This document shows positions 16,412-23,374 of a stretch of 64,000 nt of DNA, piece after piece. The position numbers and the translations under genes are program-made. The notes beneath the pieces are model-generated. The model was not told the DNA's origin and made no database searches. It saw only the letters and a list, made by a program, of their open reading frames with translations. The stretch comes from Prochlorococcus sp. AG-355-O17 (GTDB lineage Bacteria > Cyanobacteriota > Cyanobacteriia > PCC-6307 > Cyanobiaceae), in contig QCEK01000006.1 in the NCBI GenBank assembly GCA_003280655.1, positions 45,675 to 109,674 of the forward strand. The letters are read 5' to 3'. How positions within the stretch are numbered: position 1 is the first letter of the stretch; each line of letters opens with the position of its first letter.

Positions 16412-16699
16412 ATGAAGGAATCACAATCACTTACTAACAACTTGTTAATGGAAGTTGATGTTTTATCGAATAGACTCAGAAATATCAAGCAATCCTTCAA
16501 AGCCACAGAAAATAAAGCATTGAAGGGAAGGTTACTTACTGAAAACAAAAATATTTTTAAAAGAGTTAATGAGATTCATAAAATAGCTGAAATCTTAAAT
16601 AAAAAAAATGAGAAAATCAACTTTTCGAATTTACTTTTTGAAATAACCAAAAGGATATTGAATGAAAATAAATTTGAAAGTAATTTATTTTTTCTTTAA
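16412..16699 (+). CDS. Small helical protein, 95 aa
   Basis: ATG at 16412, four bases after the Crp-family stop, so probably co-transcribed. The protein is almost wholly helical and charged (MEVDVLSNRLRNIKQSFKAT, then ENKNIFKRVNEIHKIAEIL) with coiled-coil character and no Cys. A longer reading with a poly-Leu start inside the previous gene is spurious. It overlaps the 3' end of ferritin by 15 bases on the opposite strand. Function unknown. Confidence 0.6.
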   Translation: MKESQSLTNNLLMEVDVLSNRLRNIKQSFKATENKALKGRLLTENKNIFKRVNEIHKIAEILNKKNEKINFSNLLFEITKRILNENKFESNLFFL

Positions 16700-17239
16700 G
16701 TCACTATCAATTAATAAGATTGCAGAAGGTTGATTAGAAGCAAACTTTACTTTGCCCAGTATATTGGCAAATTCATCTTCTGATTGTGTTTGAGCCTCTA
16801 TAATTGGATCTAAAAATACGTTAGTTCTTGTATCTGAAATTCTTTCTGATATGGAATAAAGTTGTTGTAGAGATGAAGTTAAATCAGCCTCCATGTTGAA
16901 AGAATAAGAAATCAGCTCCTCTATTGAATCCCATGTTTGAACTGGTGCAGGAATTTCATCTAATTTTACGCATTGCCCTCTTGCGATTAAGTAATCTGCA
17001 AATTTCTGAGCATGTTCCATTTCACCTTGTGATTCACTTAGAAAATGGGAGGCAAATCCATTTAAATCGCGTTCTTGAAACCATAGATACATAGAAAAAT
17101 ATTGAACATTGGCATATCTTTCCATTGTTAGATGTCCAAAAATGTTATCCAATAAACTATTGTCTATCGGTTGAGCGACAGCTCTTCCAGATGGACCAAA
17201 ATTTATTAATTTCTTTGTTTTTAAATTATTTTCATTCAT
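16685..17239 (-). CDS. ftn: Ferritin (iron storage)
   Basis: 184 aa from ATG 17239; an in-frame TTG two codons earlier is less likely. Four-helix ferritin fold: the ferroxidase ligands match E. coli FtnA spacing exactly (E40, E73, H76, E117, Q150). The third site differs: Ala, Gln and Ser (149, 152, 153) stand where FtnA has acidic site-C ligands. It oxidises and stores iron and detoxifies Fe2+. It stands among iron genes with Fur-like elements on both sides. Confidence 0.95.
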   Translation of the reverse strand: MNENNLKTKKLINFGPSGRAVAQPIDNSLLDNIFGHLTMERYANVQYFSMYLWFQERDLNGFASHFLSESQGEMEHAQKFADYLIARGQCVKLDEIPAPVQTWDSIEELISYSFNMEADLTSSLQQLYSISERISDTRTNVFLDPIIEAQTQSEDEFANILGKVKFASNQPSAILLIDSDLKKK

Positions 17240-17320
17240 TCTCAAATAAGTATCTAAATAAATAATACAACATTTTGTATAAATTAGTAATTAATAAATC
17301 CTTTAAATTAAATTAAACAA

Positions 17321-17346
17321 TATGATAATGAAAATCACTCGCAATA
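17321..17346 (+). promoter_or_regulatory. Fur-like box 3, copy of box 1
   Basis: It reads TATGATAATGAAAATC, four bases, then GCAATA (17341-17346), matching box 1 at 15741 in order and spacing with one change in the first 16 bases. The flanks share no extended identity, which suggests a conserved regulatory module rather than a duplicated stretch. It lies in the divergent gap between ferritin and the 40-aa microprotein; its + orientation (TATGAT as -10) points at the microprotein. Confidence 0.55.
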
Positions 17347-17352
17347 CTATAA

Positions 17353-17475
17353 ATGAATTCAGAGTACAGTTTTTCTGAACTGCTATTAACTAAAAAAATA
17401 TATAAAAGTAAAAAAAAGAAATGTAAAAAGAAAAAATGCTCTAATTGGAAGGGAGGCAAATGTAATTGCCTATAA
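17353..17475 (+). CDS. 40-aa Lys/Cys-rich microprotein behind Fur-like box
   Basis: ATG 17353-17355, TAA 17473-17475. The N-terminus MNSEYSFSELLLTKKIYKS is followed by a basic, cysteine-rich end with C24, C29, C37 and C39 (KCKKKKCSNWKGGKCNCL), a pattern that could bind a metal or cluster. The ATG is 6 bases after Fur-like box 3 and the stop is 7 bases before the convergent FutC-like gene. A GGCAA/TTGCC hairpin (17455-17470) covers the last codons. Part of the Lys run could reflect poly-A, but the Cys/Trp/Gly codons argue for a real protein. Function unknown. Confidence 0.5.
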   Translation: MNSEYSFSELLLTKKIYKSKKKKCKKKKCSNWKGGKCNCL

Positions 17476-17482
17476 ATAAATT

Positions 17483-18559
17483 CTATATATATACCTTATG
17501 TGCTCCAGGATATAAAAAATAATAACTATTTTTATTTATAGAAAGAGAACATTTATCACCATTATTTAGAAGATTATTAATATCAGTTCTAACCCGCAAT
17601 ATATTTCCATTAATAGATACTTTATATATAAGAAATTCTCCAAGAAATTCTTTAGATATAACAATGGCATCACCAGAATCTAATCTTTTAATTGAAATAA
17701 ATTTAGGCGAAATTGACATACTTTTGATACCTGTATTTTTCAAATACTCTGAACAATTTATTTCGCCTAAACAAGAAATATATGAATTACCATTTTTCTT
17801 GAGATTAATAATATTATTACCCAAAATAAAACTACTAACAAATATGGTCTTGGGATTATTTAGAAGGTTAATTGGCGTATCAATTTGATGTATCTTACCA
17901 TCACTCATAACGGCGACCTTATCGCAAATTGACATCGCTTCTTCCGGATCATGAGTAACCATCAATCCGCTTGCATTACAACCTTTTAGGATATTAGGGA
18001 GTTCACTTCTCAATTTTAGTTTGACATGCATATCAAGACTACAAAAAGGTTCATCTAATAAAATAAAATTTGTGCCTGGAGCAAGAGCTCTCGCAATTGA
18101 GAGTCTTTGTTTTTGGCCTCCAGACAGTTCATGTGGGTACCTTTCAACAAAACTATCAAGACCAACAACATTCAATAAATAATCAACTCTAGATCTGTCT
18201 TTTTTGTTTTTCAACCCAAAAATTACATTTTCCAAAACAGTTAAGTGAGGGAAAAGTGCATAGTCTTGAAAAACCATACCAATATTTCTTTTCTCAGGAC
18301 TAAGAATTTTTTTCCTACTTGAAATTTCCTTATCATTTAGAAAAATCTTCCCTTTAGAGGGATATTCGAACCCCGCGATTAATCTTAAAAGAGTAGTTTT
18401 TCCGCAACCAGAAGGGCCAAGCAACCCTAACAATTCACCATTTTCAATTTTCAGGTTAATTTTGTTTAATATCCAATTTGAACATTCTCCCTTATCATAT
18501 TTATGATGCAAATCATCAATTATTAACGCATCATTTTTCACTAAGTTCTTCTTATTCAA
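17483..18559 (-). CDS. futC: Ferric iron ABC transporter ATPase (FutC/FbpC-like)
   Basis: 358 aa. Walker A GPSGCGKT at 48-55, Q-loop FQDYALFPHLTV, signature LSGGQKQ at 145-151, Walker B FILLDEP and VTHDPEEA are intact. A C-terminal regulatory domain of about 110 residues matches the FbpC/FutC class that energises Fe3+ import through a FutB-type permease encoded elsewhere. The start is uncertain: TTG at 18559 or GTG at 18541. The gene converges with the microprotein. Other CUT-like ATPases share this layout, so the substrate rests on family resemblance and iron context. Confidence 0.8.
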   Translation of the reverse strand: MNKKNLVKNDALIIDDLHHKYDKGECSNWILNKINLKIENGELLGLLGPSGCGKTTLLRLIAGFEYPSKGKIFLNDKEISSRKKILSPEKRNIGMVFQDYALFPHLTVLENVIFGLKNKKDRSRVDYLLNVVGLDSFVERYPHELSGGQKQRLSIARALAPGTNFILLDEPFCSLDMHVKLKLRSELPNILKGCNASGLMVTHDPEEAMSICDKVAVMSDGKIHQIDTPINLLNNPKTIFVSSFILGNNIINLKKNGNSYISCLGEINCSEYLKNTGIKSMSISPKFISIKRLDSGDAIVISKEFLGEFLIYKVSINGNILRVRTDINNLLNNGDKCSLSINKNSYYFLYPGAHKVYI

Positions 18560-18600
18560 ATATATTAAATTAGCAGAAAATATTCACCTAAAATATCCCA

Positions 18601-18616
18601 TGTATAATTTTATACA
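18601..18616. promoter_or_regulatory. Perfect palindrome between futC and nth
   Basis: TGTATAATTTTATACA has perfect 7-bp arms (TGTATAA/TTATACA) around TT. It sits in the 77-base divergent gap, about 42 bases upstream of the futC TTG start and 20 bases upstream of nth. Without a T run it is more likely an operator or overlapping -10 elements (TATAAT on the + strand is included) than a terminator. Confidence 0.35.
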
Positions 18617-18636
18617 CCATTTAATTTTCAAATTTA

Positions 18637-19290
18637 ATGAGAAAGTCTGAAAGAGCAGAAATAATACGCAAGGAACTCAAAAAGCTATATCCATCGCCTC
18701 CAATACCCCTTGAACATACAAATGCATATACTCTTCTAGTCGCCGTAGTTTTAAGTGCTCAATCAACAGATAAGAAAGTTAATGAATTAACAAAAAGCTT
18801 ATTTAAAGTTGCAGATAATCCAAAAAAGATGATGCAGCTAGGTATTAATGGCATTTACAAATACATAAAATTTTTAGGTCTATCTAATCAAAAATCAAAG
18901 AACATCTATAACTTATCTAAATTATTGATTGAGAAGCACAATGGTATGGTACCAGATTCTTTTGAGAGGCTTGAATCTCTTCCAGGAGTCGGTCATAAAA
19001 CAGCATCAGTTGTAATGTCTCAAGTGTTTAAAATACCCTCATTCCCAGTCGATACTCACATACACAGGTTGGCACAAAGATGGGGCCTATCAAATGGCGA
19101 TAGCGTAGTTCAAACAGAAAAAGACCTAAAAAAAATATTTCCTGTTAATGATTGGAATACCCTGCATTTGCAAATAATCTTTTATGGCAGAGAATACTGT
19201 ACAGCAAGAGGCTGCGATGGAACAAAATGTTATTTATGTCGCACTCTTTATCCCAAAAGAAAAAAGAAATTTATATGTAAAAAGCCTTAA
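18637..19290 (+). CDS. nth: Endonuclease III (DNA glycosylase/AP lyase)
   Basis: 217 aa base-excision repair enzyme removing oxidised pyrimidines. The helix-hairpin-helix ESLPGVGHKTASVV carries the catalytic Lys121, and FPVDTHIHRLAQRWGL contains Asp139. The iron-sulfur region is unusual: Cys at 188, 193, 198, 201 and 214 instead of the standard C-x6-C-x2-C-x5-C, so cluster binding may differ. It ends with a basic tail (KRKKKFICKKP). Confidence 0.93.
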   Translation: MRKSERAEIIRKELKKLYPSPPIPLEHTNAYTLLVAVVLSAQSTDKKVNELTKSLFKVADNPKKMMQLGINGIYKYIKFLGLSNQKSKNIYNLSKLLIEKHNGMVPDSFERLESLPGVGHKTASVVMSQVFKIPSFPVDTHIHRLAQRWGLSNGDSVVQTEKDLKKIFPVNDWNTLHLQIIFYGREYCTARGCDGTKCYLCRTLYPKRKKKFICKKP

Positions 19291-19325
19291 GAAATTTATA
19301 TAATATTAAAATTAGTTTTTTAATC

Positions 19326-19985
19326 ATGAAAATAGCAATTACTGGTGCATCGGGGAAAACAGGTTATAGAATTTCCGAAGAAGCATTTAAGAAAGGATAT
19401 AAAGTAAGGCAAATTATCAGAAAGAATTCAAGAGTCTCAGCAAAACTAGAGCGTTTAGAAACAATTAGGGTTTCATTAGACAAAAAAGAAGAACTTGATG
19501 AAGCTTTAAAAGATATTGATGCTTTGATAATTGCGACTGGAGCGAGAGCATCATTAGATTTAACTGGTCCTGCAAAGGTTGATGCATTAGGTGTATACAG
19601 GCAATTAGAGAGTTGCAAAAGAGTTGGTATTAAAAGAGTTGTTTTAGTAAGTTCCCTTTGTACTGGTAAATTATTTCACCCATTAAACCTATTTGGTTTA
19701 ATTCTTATTTGGAAGAAATTAGGTGAAAACTTTCTACGCAATTCAAATTTTGAATGGACTATTATTAGACCTGGAGGATTAAAGGAAAATGAAGATATTA
19801 AATCAGAAAATATAAATTATTCAAAAGAGGATACTCAAACTAATGGATCAATCCCAAGAAGATTAGTTGCGCAATGTTGTATAGATTCTTTAAAAAACAA
19901 AGAATCCATAAATAAATTAATAGAAGTTACAAGTTCGAGTAATAATAAAAAGATAACTTTTAAAAAAGCTATGCAAATGATTTAA
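19326..19985 (+). CDS. NAD(P)-binding SDR / NmrA-like protein
   Basis: 219 aa Rossmann protein. The nucleotide-binding motif TGASGKTG lies at residues 5-12, and VVLVSSLCTGK and FEWTIIRPGGL are typical of atypical SDRs (NmrA/HSCARG group) that often lack the full catalytic triad. In cyanobacteria and chloroplasts, relatives include Ycf39 and Tic62-like factors. The substrate cannot be told from sequence. Followed 26 bases later by a small conserved gene. Confidence 0.82.
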   Translation: MKIAITGASGKTGYRISEEAFKKGYKVRQIIRKNSRVSAKLERLETIRVSLDKKEELDEALKDIDALIIATGARASLDLTGPAKVDALGVYRQLESCKRVGIKRVVLVSSLCTGKLFHPLNLFGLILIWKKLGENFLRNSNFEWTIIRPGGLKENEDIKSENINYSKEDTQTNGSIPRRLVAQCCIDSLKNKESINKLIEVTSSSNNKKITFKKAMQMI

Positions 19986-20011
19986 AAGATGTAAATATAT
20001 AAATTAAAACT

Positions 20012-20200
20012 ATGAAAATAAATCCCAAAATTGACGCATTACAATTAATGCTTACTGATTTAAGAACTAGAAATGAGCCAATAAGACATAAAGCTGCATT
20101 TAAAGGCTGTCAACCAGAATTTCAAAGTCTTGTATCAAGATTAATAAAGCAGTTAGAGGACGAATTAGTTGCTGAAAAGCTTACTAATCGTGATAGTTAA
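20012..20200 (+). CDS. Small hypothetical protein, 62 aa
   Basis: ATG start; mostly helical: MKINPKIDALQLMLTDLRTR, then NEPIRHKAAFKGCQPEFQSL and an amphipathic end VSRLIKQLEDELVAEKL. No signal or membrane helix. Regular codon use and a short distance to the upstream SDR suggest a real gene in the same unit. Function unknown. Convergent with the glutaredoxin fusion. Confidence 0.6.
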   Translation: MKINPKIDALQLMLTDLRTRNEPIRHKAAFKGCQPEFQSLVSRLIKQLEDELVAEKLTNRDS

Positions 20201-20209
20201 AAATTTAGA

Positions 20210-20821
20210 TTACTTAAGTGAAATTAAGTTATCCAATTTTGCTTGTTCTGAAAGTTCATCATATCCTCCAAAAAATTTATTATCCAAAAATATTTGAGGA
20301 AAAGTATTATGGCTACTTTGAGCCATAATTTTTTGAAAGCTCTCATCATTGTCTATTAGAGTAACTTCATGAGGGATAGATAAAGAATTAAGTAACCTAA
20401 TTGCTCTTTTAGACCAAGGACAATCCCTTAAAATATATGCTTTTACACGTGATTCATTAGTGATTAAATCATGATTTGAGATATTAATAATTTTCTGTTC
20501 AAAAGAAAGTAATAATATATCAGTACCTTTTTTTACAATACATCCCTCCTCAAGATGCCCGCCAAAAACATTACATCCCTCATCTGCAAAACTCAAATGT
20601 AAATGAACATCTCCTTTATTAAAATGACCGTTTAGAGAAACTATCTCTAGATTTCCTTCAAATTTATTTATCTCTTGATTACCTGGGCATTGAATACAAA
20701 CTGTTCTAAGATTGCCAACTACTCCAGAAACATAACCGTATAAATTATTCGATAAAGAATATTCTTTAATTGAATTTATCAAATCAGATTCTGGAGATAG
20801 CTTTAGGCTATGAGGCTGCAT
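20210..20821 (-). CDS. PPC/DUF296 domain-glutaredoxin fusion
   Basis: 203 aa with two joined domains. Residues 1 to about 118 are a PPC (DUF296) domain with GHFNKGDVHLHLSFAD and VFGGHL; His73, His75 and His89 match the metal site of bacterial stand-alone PPC proteins. Residues 125-203 are glutaredoxin with active site CPWS (Cys134), the cis-Pro TFP (173-175) and GGYDEL. CPWS makes it a monothiol-type active site, able to use glutathione or carry a [2Fe-2S] cluster. The combination is unusual; function unknown. Confidence 0.85.
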   Translation of the reverse strand: MQPHSLKLSPESDLINSIKEYSLSNNLYGYVSGVVGNLRTVCIQCPGNQEINKFEGNLEIVSLNGHFNKGDVHLHLSFADEGCNVFGGHLEEGCIVKKGTDILLLSFEQKIINISNHDLITNESRVKAYILRDCPWSKRAIRLLNSLSIPHEVTLIDNDESFQKIMAQSSHNTFPQIFLDNKFFGGYDELSEQAKLDNLISLK

Positions 20822-21001
20822 TGGATATAAGGAATAATTTTGTAATATAAAACATCATCATTCATAAAGAGCAGTTGAGTTTATAATCTTTAGGATTCAG
20901 GTTTAAATTTTAGAATCTAGTATCAAAAACTATTTAAAATTTTTTACTAAAAATTTAAGCTTCTTGAGAGTGTAATATATTTTTTATATGCAAAAATTAA
21001 T

Positions 21002-21541
21002 TTGTTATTAAGAAAAAATCTTAAAAATTTGGCATTGAATATTCCCAATTTATTATCGATATCTCGCCTTATCCTTGTATTTCCATTAATACTTTTTTTA
21101 GAAAATAACAGACCTTTTTATGTCTTTATATTGATTATTATTGGAGGTTTAACTGATTATTTTGACGGTTTAATTGCAAGGAAATTTAATCTTAAAACCA
21201 GATTAGGAGCTATCCTTGATCCCTTAAGCGATAAAGTATTCTATTTAATTCCTTTGACCTTCCTTTGTAAAAATAATTTTATACCCTTCTGGTCTTTGTC
21301 ATTAATTTTATTTAGAGAATTAATTATCTCTAGCCTAAGGAACTCTACAAAAGACGGTTTACCAGCATCAATGTTAGGAAAATATAAAACATTTTTCTTT
21401 TTTATTTCAGTAATTACCTTCTTTACACCATTAAAAATTAGCTTCTTAAATAATTTGGCTTTAATTTTTTATTGGTTAGGATTCATCCTGACTTTTGTGA
21501 CTTTGTTAGGCTATTTAAGAATTAAAAAGAATATTATCTGA
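21002..21541 (+). CDS. pgsA: Phosphatidylglycerophosphate synthase
   Basis: CDP-alcohol phosphatidyltransferase, 179 aa, making phosphatidylglycerophosphate from CDP-diacylglycerol and glycerol-3-phosphate; the product leads to PG, essential for photosystems. The family signature is complete: DYFDGLIARKFNLKTRLGAI then LDPLSDK (DG-x2-AR-x8-G-x3-D-x3-D). Four to five hydrophobic helices. The start is TTG at 21002, as no ATG precedes the conserved region. It overlaps the convergent CSP41-like gene by 27 bases. Confidence 0.9.
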   Translation: MLLRKNLKNLALNIPNLLSISRLILVFPLILFLENNRPFYVFILIIIGGLTDYFDGLIARKFNLKTRLGAILDPLSDKVFYLIPLTFLCKNNFIPFWSLSLILFRELIISSLRNSTKDGLPASMLGKYKTFFFFISVITFFTPLKISFLNNLALIFYWLGFILTFVTLLGYLRIKKNII

Positions 21542-22435
21542 ATTTTCATCAAACTCCTCAGTCTTTTTTTTATTAAAATCATTTACAAAACTATCCTTTA
21601 GACCATTAAGTAAATCAAAAGCTGGCGCCCACTCTAAATCACGTTTTATCTTAGAGATATCAGTCTGATAATGATTTAGTCTAATTGGAAATCCCTTTCG
21701 AGACTTAGGATCTAATTTTTGATAATCAAATGTTCTTAAAGAAATCTCATTTTGGTTTAATCCAAGAACATTCGCACAGAAATAAATTAAACCCTTGATT
21801 GTTACTCCTTTTTCACCTGAACAATTGTAAATATTATTTTTGGAATTTTCAAAATTTATGCACCTAATCATTACATCAGTTAGATCCGAAACATGGCCTA
21901 GCTGCGTAATTAAAGAACCGTCACCAGGGATTGGTATAGATTTTTTAGTAAATAACCTTTCAAAAAACCAATTTTCAATTTTATTATAATTTCCTGGTCC
22001 ATAAATATAAGTAGGTCTAAAACTTGTAAAAGGAATTTTTTGATTTTTTAACCAATTTTCTGTCTCAAACTTTCCTTTATGCCTACTTTCCGGATCAATT
22101 GGATCAACTTCGGATAAAGGTAGTTTGCAATTATCTTTATAAACACCTGCAGAGCTTACATATATATATCTCTGGAAAGAGTTATCTAAATTTTCTATAA
22201 GAAGTTTGGTTTGTTCTAACTCTCGTCCAGAGATATCAAAAACAACATCATACTTTTCATTTCTTAGCTTAACAATATCTTCTGAATTATTTCTATCACC
22301 TTTAATTAAATTTGTTTTTTCAGGATTACTTTTATTACCTCTTGTGAAAATATCAATATCATAATTTTTACTTATTAACTTTCCAACCAAAGACTTGCCA
22401 ACAAATCTAGTGCCACCCATTACAAGAATTTTCAT
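21515..22435 (-). CDS. CSP41-like atypical SDR (chloroplast mRNA-binding protein homologue)
   Basis: About 306 aa from ATG 22435 (an in-frame TTG lies two codons upstream). The Rossmann motif GGTRFVG, DVVFDISGRELEQT, YVSSAGVYKDN, SRHKGKFETENWL, RPTYIYGPGNYN and ITQLGHVSDL are characteristic of CSP41a/b, the chloroplast proteins that bind and cleave RNA and stabilise transcripts. The same fold covers nucleotide-sugar epimerases, and older annotations use that name. The RNA role is inferred from plants. Confidence 0.85.
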   Translation of the reverse strand: MKILVMGGTRFVGKSLVGKLISKNYDIDIFTRGNKSNPEKTNLIKGDRNNSEDIVKLRNEKYDVVFDISGRELEQTKLLIENLDNSFQRYIYVSSAGVYKDNCKLPLSEVDPIDPESRHKGKFETENWLKNQKIPFTSFRPTYIYGPGNYNKIENWFFERLFTKKSIPIPGDGSLITQLGHVSDLTDVMIRCINFENSKNNIYNCSGEKGVTIKGLIYFCANVLGLNQNEISLRTFDYQKLDPKSRKGFPIRLNHYQTDISKIKRDLEWAPAFDLLNGLKDSFVNDFNKKKTEEFDENSDNILFNS

Positions 22436-22527
22436 ATTCAAAAAATATTTAACTGAAGTAGTAATCTTAAATAGAATTACATATTGAATAGTACTACTAA
22501 AAAGTAATTAATGAAAAGGATGATTCT

Positions 22528-23295
22528 ATGGACCTAATACCAGCAATTGATTTAATGAATAGTAAGTGTGTAAGGCTTTTTAAAGGCGACTTTAATAAAA
22601 GAAAAGACTTCACAAAAGAGCCTCATGAGCAAGCTAAATTTTGGGAAAGCGAAGGAGCAAAATATATACATATAGTTGATTTGGATGCTGCAAAAACTGG
22701 ATTCCCAACAAACGACAAATCAATAAAAAAGATCGCAAAAACAGTTAATATACCTATTCAAATAGGTGGGGGGATAAGGTCTCAAGAAAGGATAGAACAA
22801 TTATTTTCTTATGGTATTGAGAAAGTTATCATGGGAACCTCTGCAATAGAAAATAAAGAACTAGTTAAAGACTTATCAAATAAATTTCCTGGAAGGATAA
22901 TTGTTGGGATAGATGCAAAAGATGGAAAAGTTAGTACAAGAGGTTGGCTTAAGCAATCTAATATTTTTGCCACAGATCTAGTAAAGGAGTTTTCTTCATT
23001 TAAAATTGCTAGTTTTATTGTTACTGATATAAATACAGATGGGACTTTAGAAGGGACAAATGAAGAATTCATAAAAAGCATACTTGAAATTACAGATATT
23101 CCAGTAATAGCCTCAGGAGGTGTTGGTTCAATTTCTGATTTATTATCGTTAGTAAAATTTGAAAACTCTGGACTATTTGGAGTAATAGTAGGTAAAGCTC
23201 TATATGAAAAAAAATTCACCATAAACGAAGCGAATAATGTATTGTCAGCGGAGAGATTAAATGACTTTGATTTAAACACAAATTACTACGCTTAA
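22528..23295 (+). CDS. hisA: ProFAR isomerase HisA
   Basis: 255 aa TIM-barrel enzyme of histidine biosynthesis converting ProFAR to PRFAR. Hallmarks are DLIPAIDLMNSKCVRLFKGD with the catalytic Asp, IQIGGGIRSQERIEQL, the central TRGWLKQSN and VTDINTDGTLEGTN with the second Asp, then VIASGGVGS. ATG start. It opens a long rightward run of genes reaching to 36040. Confidence 0.97.
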   Translation: MDLIPAIDLMNSKCVRLFKGDFNKRKDFTKEPHEQAKFWESEGAKYIHIVDLDAAKTGFPTNDKSIKKIAKTVNIPIQIGGGIRSQERIEQLFSYGIEKVIMGTSAIENKELVKDLSNKFPGRIIVGIDAKDGKVSTRGWLKQSNIFATDLVKEFSSFKIASFIVTDINTDGTLEGTNEEFIKSILEITDIPVIASGGVGSISDLLSLVKFENSGLFGVIVGKALYEKKFTINEANNVLSAERLNDFDLNTNYYA

Positions 23296-23374
23296 AAGAG
23301 TATAAAAATTGATTTAAGGCTGGTGTTTGCAGTAATTGTTAGTTAATTTTGTATAAGAGATAAGAAACCTAGTC

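Noticed and set aside
20822..21001. Possible tRNA or small RNA in the gap before pgsA
   Set aside because: I could not fold an acceptor stem or find a convincing T-loop; sequence is AT-rich without structure.
22809..23279. 156-codon minus-strand frame opposite hisA
   Set aside because: It lies wholly inside hisA, whose family motifs are unmistakable; the antisense frame is a shadow with no domain.
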